Positions 1-10,089 of a DNA stretch of 64,000 nt are shown piece after piece. The position numbers were made by a program, and so were the translations under genes. The notes below the pieces were generated by a model. The model was not told the origin of the DNA and did no database searches. It was given only the letters and a program-made list of their open reading frames with translations. Location of the stretch: assembly GCA_029204225.1 (NCBI GenBank), contig CM055095.1:60588540-60652539 (forward strand), written 5' to 3'. Within the stretch, counting starts at the first letter, position 1. Each line of letters opens with the position of its first letter. The stretch comes from Diphasiastrum complanatum. Taxonomy: Eukaryota; Streptophyta; Lycopodiopsida; Lycopodiales; Lycopodiaceae.

Positions 1-479
1 CCATTCTGCATCGATCCAAAAAGGACTGGATGGATGCCAGGCGGATTCCTACGCGTGCTTTCCAGATAATAGTAGAGCTAGAGCTCAATCTAGAAGCCAT
101 TGCGTCAAATGATTGACAACAGCTCCGCAGATCACAATTGGACATAAAAGATCGCTTTGATCGCAAAGAGAGTGAGCGCAGGAAAGCATGTAATCGCAGG
201 AAGAAAGTGTAAGGAAGAAAAATGGAAAATAACGATGATAAGGAGTAGCGGTGTAGTAGGGATGATGACGTGGCATGGTGATATGACATCTATCATTTCT
301 ATTTATGGAGGACGTGCATGGCTCAGAGTTTCAAACTATGATTTGACAGATCTATCTTAATGACGAAAGACCGTTTGTGAAAAAAAAAGAAATAAATTAA
401 GGAGAAACAATATCCGTTTTGATATGTGATCGTACACACATGTGAATAATGTTCACGTGGCCATCATTTTTAATATAGG
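1..479. other. no gene recognised
   Basis: Only short chance reading frames are present, with no domain, repeat or splice pattern I can name. Confidence 0.5.
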
Positions 480-960
480 AATACAAAAAGTAGGTCGAGA
501 GATTCTTGAAAATATGCTAGAAATATTCTAGAAAGTTTCGCAAAACCTTCTCGGAGGATCCTAGAAAATGATACAGAAACTCACGAAAATTCTAGTAAGA
601 TACTAGAAAATTTCTCGAAAAAGTGGAGAAAAGTGCTAGAAAAAATTCTAGAAAAATTCTCGAAAACGGTCTTCGAAAATTAAAACACGTTTTGATTTAC
701 AAATTGAGTGTTGCGAGTTCTCGAAAAGTTCTCAAAAATACTTTGACAATATCTTGAAAGATTGAGAAGTCTAGAAGATTTCTCGAAAACACTTTGCAAA
801 ATGTTGGAAGGTGGTAGAAAATTTCATGAAAATTTCTAAAAAAAATAAAAGAAAAGTCGAGAAAAATACCAGAAAAGATAAAATAACATTTGCGATCAAT
901 TCCAGAAAAATACTAGAAAAAAAAAAAATGGTCAAAAGTAGTATAGGCTTAGATCACATA
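480..960. repeat. degenerate CTAGAAAATTCTCGAAAA-type array
   Basis: Short units built from TCTAGAAA, TTCTCGAAAA and variants recur about every 15-25 bases. Because TTC and GAA alternate, several places match heat-shock-element spacing by chance, for example TTCTAGAAAGTTTC near 530. Related TCGAAAA-rich arrays lie near 3010-3560 and 48540-48900. There is no coding signal. Confidence 0.6.
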
Positions 961-1429
961 ACTCGCATGTTTGAAACATTCGAAGAAAAGTACTGATAGT
1001 ATTGAGTCAATACCATTCTTGGAAAACAAATTAGGATTTATCATCCTATTTGATGTTCTTTTTCTAAAGCACTTCGAGATCTACATTTTAGACATTCTTG
1101 AGGTCCTAGTGGACACTCATTATGGTTCAAGAAATTCTCCCTTTGTTTTACTAGTACGGCCTTCAATGATTTTATGGCCAAAACTAGTCTTGGGTTGTAT
1201 GTATTTGATAGGCATGGTCTTCTAGTTCTCCACAAGTAGGCTTCCAGTGTTTCGTGGTCATCTGGTTCTTCATTATGCCTAGCAGGTATCTTGGTCTTCT
1301 TGATCTTTTTCAAGTAGTTCTTGCTTTTTGAAGCACAAGGCCTCTTAAACATCGGGTGGAGCTTTGTGTTCTTCTGCATGCATAAACATACAAGGTCTTC
1401 AAGTCAAGTTCACGACATATTAAACCATA

Positions 1430-1441
1430 GCTCTGATACCA
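1430..1441 (-). other. copia-type primer-binding site (minus strand)
   Basis: The minus strand reads TGGTATCAGAGC, the standard plant copia primer-binding site, complementary to the 3' end of initiator Met-tRNA. It marks a minus-strand element whose 5' LTR lies to the right, starting near 1446 (TGTGAACTC on the plus strand), and whose internal region lies to the left. The 112-codon minus frame at 1041-1379 would be in the internal region but matches no gag or pol motif I know. The right end of the LTR was not found. Confidence 0.6.
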
Positions 1442-1918
1442 AAACTGTGAACTCGAGAGTGAAGGCCTGTCCTAAGTTCTTAGGCCAAAAGATTTAATTG
1501 GCTTATCATTCACATAAAGCTAGTCTCAATTCAACTTAATGAAAATCAAATAAGACTTTAAATCAAAACTCGAAAAACATTGCATCACATAGATTCATTC
1601 ACACAACAACGGAAGCACTGAGAAGTCAAGATGGGGACCCCCCCCCAAAAGGATTCTTTTCTTATCATTATGCAAATCCAATTGGCCAATGCCAATTACA
1701 TATACAATGGATTCAAATAGGGGTCTCAGATGTAGGAACATCAACTTACATAAACCTAGTTCATATTCAATGATCTTAATTCCATATCTAGCTTAACAAA
1801 AGCATAGAAATCTCTTCATAAGTCTTAATCTTTCTGACATGCAATCATGTTGGATCTTAGATTCGTATCATGCAATCATAAGGGTTCATAGATTCTTGAC
1901 ATGCAACAGTCATGAAGT

Positions 1919-2195
1919 GACATGCAAGCTTCAAATCTGACATGCAAGCTTTAGATCTGTCATGCAAGCTCTAGATTTGACATGCATGGTCAATAGGACA
2001 TAGATGCTATGACATGCAAGCTTCAAATCTGACATGCAAGCTTTTGATCTGACATGCAAGCTTTAGATCTGACATGCATGGACAATAGGCCACATATGCT
2101 ATGACATGCAAGCTTCAAATCTAACATGCAAGCTTTAGATCTAACATGCAAGCTGTAGATCTGACATGCATGGACAATAGGCCACAGATAGCCTG
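1919..2195. repeat. 92-bp higher-order minisatellite
   Basis: Three copies start at 1919, 2011 and 2103, an exact 92-bp spacing. Each holds three 20-bp units of the form GACATGCAAGCTTNNNATCT, then a linker starting GACATGCATGGNCAATAGG. More diverged 20-bp units lie upstream from about 1850. The array falls in the presumed LTR of the copia relic whose primer site is at 1430. Confidence 0.85.
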
Positions 2196-2275
2196 ATATG
2201 CAAAAGTATTGATTAGCAATTCTTACATATGAATAACAATTTCAAGAGCATACCATGGTTTCGAGAGAAGGTGAA

Positions 2276-2278
<3 letters not shown>

Positions 2279-2347
<69 letters not shown>
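2279..2347. repeat. (GA)n microsatellite
   Basis: A perfect GA dinucleotide tract of about 69 bp, just beyond the 92-bp minisatellite. Ser-Leu frames read from it are artefacts. Confidence 0.97.
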
Positions 2348-2349
<2 letters not shown>

Positions 2350-2350
<1 letters not shown>

Positions 2351-3005
2351 TGTGAAAGAGAGATAGAAATCCAAGGGTTTGAGCTCCAAAAATCCTGCAA
2401 TCACAAAATAACATAGCCTCCTTGAGGTAATGCCTCAATCCTCTTCTCCAAAGCACCTGTACACAACAAAAAACAAAATGACAGAGTTTGGATGCAACAT
2501 CCTTCCATCCTCCTGGTAGAGGGGCGCATTTCCACTTATATAGAGAGTAAAGAGTCTTTCCAGAGTGAGTGAGGTGTCAAGTTCAAGTGCATGAGGTGTG
2601 AGGAAGACTCCAAGAATTAGGGTGAAGTGGAGTGCATGGATGAGGTGTTTTAGTCAGAGAGGGTGAATGGGTGATGTGTGTTAGCTTGGGAGAGTTATTT
2701 TGGTGATTTGGCATATGAAGTGAGAGTGTAGGAGGGCGCCCATTCTGAGTGTCAAATAGCCTAGAATGGATGTGAAAAAGTAGGTGGGAGGTAGGTGGTA
2801 CCAGGTTCAAACTTGACTTTTAATTACATATAATATTACATGGTTACAACTTGGGAATTCACCCAAGTGCAATCTTCCTAAGGAGGAGCCAATGTATATG
2901 TCCATCTTGTTTTTGCATAATGTCCATCAATTCCTAGGCACTTATTTTCTAGAGGTTGCCCATCCTCAATCATGGTGGAAAAAGACACTAGGGTGATCAG
3001 ACCCT
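2350..3005. other. no gene recognised
   Basis: Purine/pyrimidine-skewed sequence, possibly the rest of a copia LTR or its flank. No coding motif, LTR end or target duplication could be fixed. Confidence 0.4.
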
Positions 3006-3009
3006 AGGC

Positions 3010-3560
3010 CTTCGAGTCTTCGGAAAAATTCGAGTCTTTGAAAAAATTTTGAGTTGACAATACAAATGATCGAAAATATACAAAGGGTTGGATTGTACTC
3101 TGGGTCGAAAAAATTGCAAAGGAAAATCCGTCTCGATCCGATTAAATCTAGGGTTGGAAAATCCTTCTTTGCCAAGCTCAACATTGGGTCAGATAAATTC
3201 GATCCAAATTCAAGTCTTTGGAAAACTTTGAGTCTTTAAAAAAATTCGATCCTTTGGAAAAATTTGAGTCTTTGAAAAAATTCAAATTCGACTCTTTGGA
3301 GGAAAAATTCGAGTCTTTGGAAAAACTTGAGTCCTCGAAAAAATTCTGAGTTGACAGTACAAAGGGTCAAAAATATACAAAGGGTCGGATTTTACTTTGG
3401 GTCGGAAAATATACAAGGGGTTGTATTTTACTGTGGGTTGAAAAATATACAAATGGTCAAAATAAATCCACCTCGATTTGATCTGATCCATGGATCCTTC
3501 TTTGCAAAGCTCAACGTTGAGTTGGAAAAGTTTGATCCTTTGGAAAAATTTGATCCTTTG
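3010..3560. repeat. tandem duplication of about 297 bp with TTTGGAAAAATTCGAGTC units
   Basis: TGAGTTGACARTAC occurs at about 3050 and again at about 3347, and both copies continue with ATACAAAGGGT, a TCGATYNGAT segment and CCTTCTTTGC AAGCTCAACRTTG. Between them run short TTTGGAAAAATTCGAGTC repeats. This is tandem repeat DNA rather than coding sequence. Confidence 0.7.
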
Positions 3561-3825
3561 TATATATTTGAGGCTGATTGTGGATTGTTTTCTCATGTAT
3601 ATCTATGTTGAATGTATGTAGTACTATGTGTAGGGTGTGTGTATATGTGTGTGTATGGTTGTGCATAGTTGTGTATGTAGTGTGTGTATGTCTGTGTGTA
3701 ATCAACGTTGATTGAATGTGTGTGTGAAGACTATTTTCATTGTTCTTCCGACTTGAATATCTTCTTTACATGAAGTAGTTGCGGTCCTTGTCAATTTTGA
3801 CCAGTGTATATGTGTAGATGTTTTG

Positions 3826-4439
<614 letters not shown>

Positions 4440-4440
<1 letters not shown>

Positions 4441-4543
4441 ATCTGGTGTATTATGGCTGGACACGAATCAAGGAGACAAAAAACTGGAGGAAGTTCTCTA
4501 TGTCCCTACTCTTGTGACAATGAATGCATTCAATCTTTAGATT
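4440..4543 (+). other. probable small inversion inside the copia relic
   Basis: On the plus strand, opposite to the rest of the element, the frame reads LDTNQGDKKLEEVLYVPTL. This resembles the copia LE.VLYVP.L segment that normally comes just before NLLSVAKIVDTG. The minus-strand continuation at 4440 begins LLFVAKIVDTG, so flipping this block would restore normal order. Confidence 0.45.
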
Positions 4544-5300
4544 TAGCCAACACTTTTCTTCTGCATGGCTTGATTTTCTGCATCTGTTGCAGATCTTCTT
4601 ATCACCAAAATTTTTCTGTTGTTTTCCAGATTGTTGTTCATTAGTCTTAAACTCATTCTTCTTAGACGACTCCCTCTTAAACTTAGACTTCTTGGAAGAT
4701 TTTTTCTTCTGAGTAAACAGAGCATTTTCTGAATCACCATTGTCGTCATAGCGTCACGAGCTTCTACTTCCTCCTTCATTTTGTCTATTATCTTTTGAAG
4801 TGTCATTGTCGCATCTTTCGCTAATAAAGTTTGAGTTGTGTGGAATGACCTGGGTAGGGCTCGAAAAAAATAACTAAGCTGTTTTTTCTTCAAAATTGTA
4901 TTTTTTGTACTAGAATGCTGCAAGGAAATAAATAGATCTTTAATCTTTCGCACAAATGTGTTCAGGTCTTTGCCATCCCATTGTAGGTAAGTTAATTGAT
5001 CTTCCAAGAACATGATCTGATTACGAGATCGAGTCTCATTCTTGGTTTACAATTCTTCCCATAAATTTTTTGCGTTTAAATTGATGTAAGATCTAGCATT
5101 ATATTGTCATGCACTGAAGACGCAATAATTGCTAGAGCTTTGTCATTTTTTAAACTCCATTCTCGAAGTTCTTTGCCAGGAGTAGCTTCTGGTTTCTCCT
5201 CAATTGGTTTTACCAATGTCATAGACCTTCGCCCTTCAACAAGAGTGAAGTCTTTAGTTTCCAAATTAAGTAGTTTGAACCTTCTGGGTCCAAGATTATA
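4543..5300 (-). pseudogene. copia Gag (UBN2-type) with CCHC knuckle
   Basis: Minus-strand frames encode a copia Gag. The N-terminal part is at about 5300-5076 (WSLKNDKALAIIASSVHDNI), the central part at 5013 onward (MFLEDQLTYLQWDGKDLNTF, then LPRSFHT). A canonical zinc knuckle, CNRCRKSSHAEEKC (CX2CX4HX4C), lies near 4550-4595 in a shifted frame. At least two frameshifts make it non-functional. Gag would form the nucleocapsid and bind element RNA. The protease catalytic DSG region, expected just after the knuckle, is missing. Confidence 0.85.
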
Positions 5301-5437
5301 GTGATCTTAGTTTGAATATTGGTGATTGACGACATCTTTTAATTCTGAATAAGTTCCAGATGGCGGCTTACTTATGGATGTATGAAGAATGTCGAGAGGG
5401 ATGCGAAAATACCACTGTATCAACTTTAATTCCGTAT

Positions 5438-5449
5438 GGTCTGATACCA
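5438..5449 (-). other. copia primer-binding site
   Basis: The minus strand reads TGGTATCAGACC, initiator Met-tRNA type with one change. The adjacent 5' LTR begins at 5451 on the plus strand (TGTAGGAAAAATAG), one base away. This fits the Gag start just to the left. Confidence 0.75.
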
Positions 5450-5450
5450 T

Positions 5451-6300
5451 TGTAGGAAAAATAGTTATTATTCTTCCACATAGAACACGATGCAAGTTTG
5501 AATAAATCAAACTAATATCAATGTCTTCAATCGTGATTTTATCTGATCTTTGTACTAATAGAGTAGTATTAGTTCTGATTGAATATGCGTGTGAAAATTA
5601 TATGCGGAAGTAAGAGACAACTTAAGACAATTTACACAATAAGAAACTATTGATCAAAAACGAAATTTATAAGTTTGAATCTGATTCATCAATATACATC
5701 TCTTGCTGTCTTATCTCACTGTTGTGTCTCTGATTGAGTGAGTGAGTTACAACGAGTAGTGCACATGTATTTATATTACTACAGGATAGGTCTTTTGGCT
5801 TTTAATTACAAGTCTTTTGGCCTTTTAATGCTGTAACAGTAGATATCTAACCGTTTACGACGGTTGATATTCAAATAGACGCTTTGTTTCCAGACTCGCA
5901 TAAAATCTGTTCGCGAATAATTTGCGACAGTTCATCTCTTCATCTCAGCTTTTGTTTCGCGAATTGTTCGCGACACTTGTCTCTTCCCGACATTTTTGTC
6001 TTTTGTGAATTGTTCGCGACAGATGACAATTCTTGAGCTTGAAGAAGAAATCTAGAATATTTCACGAACTGTTCAAGATAGTTTCGCGACAAGTGTGCTT
6101 GAAGAACAGTCCAGAAGATTTTGCGACATCTAAGACTTGAATAAGAAACAGAATATTTCACGACAAGATTCTATTCGCGAACCTTTTGAGCTTCAACAAG
6201 AAAGCCACGAGCTTCTACAAAAAACTATTTCGCGAATCTTTCGAGTTGATTGCAAGACAAATTTTGTGAATCCTTCGCGAATCTTTTCGAGTTGGTCACG
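5451..6300 (-). mobile_element. copia 5' LTR, right end not determined
   Basis: Sequence next to the primer site, rich in repeated TTCGCGAA and GCGAATNNTTCGCGAC motifs at about 5900-6290. No second LTR copy is seen because the element's 3' side is lost at the (GA)n tract. The outer end is a guess. Confidence 0.45.
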
Positions 6301-7100
6301 GATAGATATGTTTTGAGTTCGCGTTCGTTTCTTTCTCATCCTTTGTCAAGTAAACTGCGCGCTTTGTTAGTAGAATCAAGATCTGTTTGATCAGTTGTTT
6401 TACATTTTTTTTCTTTTTTACACACATTTCAAATTTCAAATTTTTCCCGAGCACACACTTTCTATGTATCTCACTCTGGATCACATCTCTCTCTTAAAGC
6501 CATCAAACTATCTATCTCTCGATCAGGTCTCTCTCTTAATGCCATCAAAGAAAGGAGTTGCTCACCGTGCTCGATCCTCTAATCTGCCAAGCATCCCCAG
6601 GCCATGGACACAGACAGCGGCTGGTGCCACATTGCCCAGCCTAGAGCAATCTCTCCTCCCTCGTCCAAAAGAACTCTGTTGCATTTGTCCTGTGTGGTGG
6701 GGAGGATCACCGTGCGGCCATACTCAATGAGGAGGTTTCGAAGGAAAAGGACGGGCGAGGAAAGGAGCACAGGAAGGGAAGGCGTGCTTCTGAGGATGTT
6801 CTTAAGCTTGGTGAACTGACGAGCTTGAGCAAGGCTTCATTATTGGAAGTGTTGCTGTCGTGAAAGGTGGAGGTGCTGGTTCACCCTTTCGCCTTAGGCT
6901 GTCTCCCGGAAAGGTTTCACCACTTGTGAACAATTACTTGGTACTGTGCAGAATGTTGGAATGGCATCGCCCCCCCTCTCAGGCGAATGCTAAATCTTCA
7001 CTTACAACAACAAAAAAGACACGAAGTTCGTCAATGCTGCTAGATATGATGGTCCAGGGGCATCAACCAGCTCCCAAGCTCTTTCTCCGTCATCTCGAGC
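6301..7100. other. no intact gene; possibly degraded 5' part of the BTB gene
   Basis: Some coding-like composition (about 6560-6850, GC higher than the flanks) sits upstream of the BTB/POZ relic. Frames are broken and I cannot align them to anything with confidence. Confidence 0.3.
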
Positions 7101-7319
7101 CATTCTTCCTATTTCTACCCAACGGGGTTGGCTCAACTGGTTAGCTTGGCATCCAAAGTTTCTTTGGTCCCAGGTTCGAGCCTCCCCTTGGAAACCAAGA
7201 AGCATTCTTCCTATTTCTACCCAACGGGGTTGGCTCAACTGGTTAGCTTGGCATCCAAAGTTTCTTTGGTCCCAGGTTCGAGCCTCCCCTTGGAAACCAA
7301 GAAGCATTCTTCCTATTTC
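7101..7319 (+). mobile_element. tRNA-derived SINE, tandem dimer with triplicated target site
   Basis: Two identical 102-bp units (7101-7202, 7203-7304) each contain a pol III box A (TGGCTCAACTGG at 7129 and 7231) and box B (GGTTCGAGCCT at 7173 and 7275), about 44 bp apart as in tRNAs. The 15-bp CATTCTTCCTATTTC precedes unit 1, separates the units and follows unit 2 (7101, 7203, 7305). It therefore behaves as the target duplication of a SINE later copied in tandem. There is no 3' tail longer than a few A-rich bases. The parent tRNA is not identified. Confidence 0.7.
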
Positions 7320-7394
7320 AAACCTACAGCTTCAACAATCTTCTCAACAGAAGGTGAACGTCATGCTCATTGATACCGTCTCTGGTAGGTAGTT

Positions 7395-7683
7395 CAAGGA
7401 TTCAAGCTCTATCGACGTAGAAGTGACATTGAGCAGCAAAGGTGGCGGTCGTGTACCCTTGAACGTTCACAAGCACGTACATTGTGCCCAAAGCAAGTGT
7501 TTTGCGGCCAGGCTTTCAGAAAGGGCGTCCATACAACGTGTATCACAGCACATGATTGACATTTCTGACTGTGAAGATGTGGAGGTCTATTTGTAAACCT
7601 TGACTCTCATGTATCTGAAGGACATGAAACACGCGCTGATGAAGGAAACCGTCTCTAGAGTTCTGGTCATCTTGAAGGTTGAG
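7395..7683 (+). pseudogene. BTB/POZ-domain protein relic
   Basis: The plus frame reads SSIDVEVTLSSKGGGRVPLN, then VHKHVHCAQSKCFAARLSE, HMIDISDCEDVEVYL, a TAA stop, TLTLMYLKDMKHALMKE and VSRVLVILKV. This resembles the plant BTB/POZ family typified by Arabidopsis At3g05675, where a BTB core is followed by DDVE.Y.ET..LMY and RVL.ILKVS. Such proteins are thought to act as CUL3 ubiquitin-ligase adaptors. The stop at about 7596 and lack of an open continuation make it a pseudogene, unless splicing avoids the stop. The SINE dimer sits just upstream. Confidence 0.55.
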
Positions 7684-7689
7684 ATTTTG

Positions 7690-9575
7690 CTATTTACATT
7701 CTTTTCATACCTGGTTGCATCAGTTACCATATCTTCTAGCAGAACTTGAATGTAGAGGTCTGAACGGGATCATAAACTCACACTAAGATTTTACAGCTTC
7801 AATTCTGTCAATTTTCAACTTCCATGCCTATCACAAGGAAAGATGCCCATAGCTATGCTCCTTGCAAGAAACTTCAAACAATAATGAGCAATATCCTCTC
7901 ACAGCTTCTTTGGCCAGACATCGCTTCTTTTCCTGCAGCTTTAGTTTCTTCATAAATGTGATGTTTTCAGCATAGAGAGCTGAATTCAGACCGTTGGAAA
8001 CGCGATGTAGGTTGTTTTTGAAGGACGATTAACCGGTCAGGTACCCTGCCTTGGCAAGGTAATGCAATTGACTGGCAATGACATGTTGGAAAATGGTAAT
8101 AAGAATGCGCTGGATCTCTGTGAACTGGGAATGCGATTGTCTACCAGCATAAGTGTGAGTTATTGACAATAGAGATGCATTGTAGACTTCCACTGGAATC
8201 AGTGAGCAATCTGCCATAGAAACATGCTGGTGGCTACCACGCATATAATATGTATGCCTTTTGATAGCAACCCTTTGTAATTCCCTTTCATTCTTGCATT
8301 TCCAAGTCTTTGCAAAGTCAAGCTCCTCAGTTATCTGTCCACCAGTCCCTCTTCTTGCGGACTCAGATGTTATAAATGTGGTGGTGTTGCCTTCCTTTGG
8401 CTTCTGTGTTGAGCAACCCATGTTCATGCAGATTTGTTTTGGAGTGGGCTGATTGCAATTTTGATTGCAGTGAAGGAAGGAGGATCAAGCAAGGCAAGGC
8501 AAGGCTTGAGCAGCAACACTGGGAACTGTTAACAGAGGGTCGCTTGACTTGGATGCAGGGGATGCAGATGGAGTGCAAGGGACCCCCTCCATCTACTGCT
8601 CACGCTTTTAAGATTGCCTCATTATGCAATTGCATTCACTTACTGCAGATTCTTTATCAGCGTATAAAGTTGGGTTTCTTAATCATTGGTTTTTTGTATT
8701 AGAAAGCTGCTAGCTTTGTATCAATAATAGCTTGAGCCTTTGTCTGCCTGAGTAGCTAGAACACTGAGATAATTGGTTTAGAGAGTTTATTTCATTCGTA
8801 ATGGATTTGCATTATTGTTTATTTCATTCTGGAAGTATTTTTGCATGCCTTTATGTCCCTGTTCTGCACCCACAACTCAAAGGCTGTTATTTGCTCTGAA
8901 ACCCGCTTCTGCAACAATTGCACTTCGGCACTCCTCAGGAAGGAAGCTACAACTCTGGCGTACTCTAACCCCTGCCTTGGTTGATAATGTCGCAGCAAGT
9001 TCGAAGAAAACAAACAATATCAGACATTGATCAAGTTTGGAAGTGCTTAGTTTTGGCTGTATGCTTTACAAAAGATAAGAATCAAGATGAGCAATGCAAT
9101 TGAGATGACATTTTTGTCCATTTTTTCATTAGAGTTTTAATTTAAGGAAGAATGCAATGTTGCAGGTCAGCTAGCGGGAAATATCTGGTAACTGCATTTT
9201 AGATAATATTATGCTGTTTTTTCATCATCAGGGTTTTGATTCTAGAAAGAATGTATATTATGCTCTTTTTTTAACATTAACGTTTTTATTTCAGGAAGTA
9301 TGCATGTCATGCTGTTTTCTTTTATTTGGTTTTGATTTCAGGAAGAATGCAATGTTATAGGTCAGCTATCAGGCAATATCTGATAAATGCGTTTAAAATA
9401 ATATTCTTTTGTTTTTTTTGTCATTAGGGTTTTGACTTCAGGGAGAAATATACTATTCAAACAAGACACAAAGTTGAACTTCAACAACTGTGTTTTTTTT
9501 ACTAGACATTTTTTTATTTATGTATGTGTGTGTGTATGTATATGTGTGTATATATGTGCACATCTATATAATATA
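7690..9575. other. no gene recognised
   Basis: Frames are short and carry no named motif. Between 9150 and 9420 the phrase TTTTGATTTCAGGAAGAATGCAATGTT recurs in diverged copies (about 9130, 9240, 9340, 9430). This suggests a weak tandem repeat of about 100 bp. Confidence 0.4.
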
Positions 9576-9579
9576 AAAC

Positions 9580-9802
9580 TATTTTAGAGAGCAAACGTGT
9601 GAGTTGCCGTAATAAATGTCATGCTTTTGCCAGCAAAAATGTCACACTTTGCCGGCAAAAAATATCACCCATTTGCAAATGGAAAAGTTAAATAGGTTTT
9701 AAAATAATGGTAAAAAAAAACACAGCCTCCAAAAATATATATAAACACTATTTGTGGGTAAGTGTCCATTGCTCGTCATCGACGGCCACAAGCAACTAGT
9801 AT

Positions 9803-9850
<48 letters not shown>

Positions 9851-10029
9851 TAGTTGCTTGTGCTCGTAGATGACGGGCAATGGGCACTTATGCACTTACC
9901 CACAAAAAGTGTTTAAATATTTTTTTTACCATTTTTTTAAAACCTATTTAGCGTTTCCTTTTGCAAATTGGTGACATGTTTCGCGGGCACAGCGTGAAAT
10001 TTTTCTATGGCAAAACACATTCTCTCTCT

Positions 10030-10035
<6 letters not shown>
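9580..10035. mobile_element. foldback (MITE-like) palindrome with AC-repeat loop
   Basis: Two arms, about 9580-9803 and 9848-10035, are inverted copies. Shared blocks include TATTTTAGAGAG at the ends, TTTGCAAATGG/TTTGCAAAAGG, AAATAGGTTTTAAAA, TTTGTGGGTAAGTG and CACAAGCAACTAGTATG next to the loop. The loop is a 43-bp AC microsatellite. The outer ends abut TA-rich DNA (a (TA)n tract at 10033-10080), so a TA target duplication is possible but cannot be resolved. No transposase is encoded. Confidence 0.75.

Positions 10036-10080
<45 letters not shown>
10033..10080. repeat. (TA)n microsatellite
   Basis: Perfect TA tract at the right end of the foldback element. Confidence 0.95.
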
Positions 10081-10083
<3 letters not shown>

Positions 10084-10089
10084 AGGGTG

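Noticed and set aside
525-545. Heat-shock element TTCTAGAAAGTTTC as a promoter site
   Set aside because: It lies in an array of the same words with no gene nearby, so the match is expected by chance.
2213-2456. Ser-Leu repeat ORFs on minus
   Set aside because: Translations of the (GA)n microsatellite; the same applies to Ser-Leu frames at 3702-4049, 29206-29424 and 50175-50445.
8029-8702. Overlapping ORFs on both strands at 8.0-8.7 kb
   Set aside because: No motif on either strand; likely degraded DNA downstream of the BTB relic.
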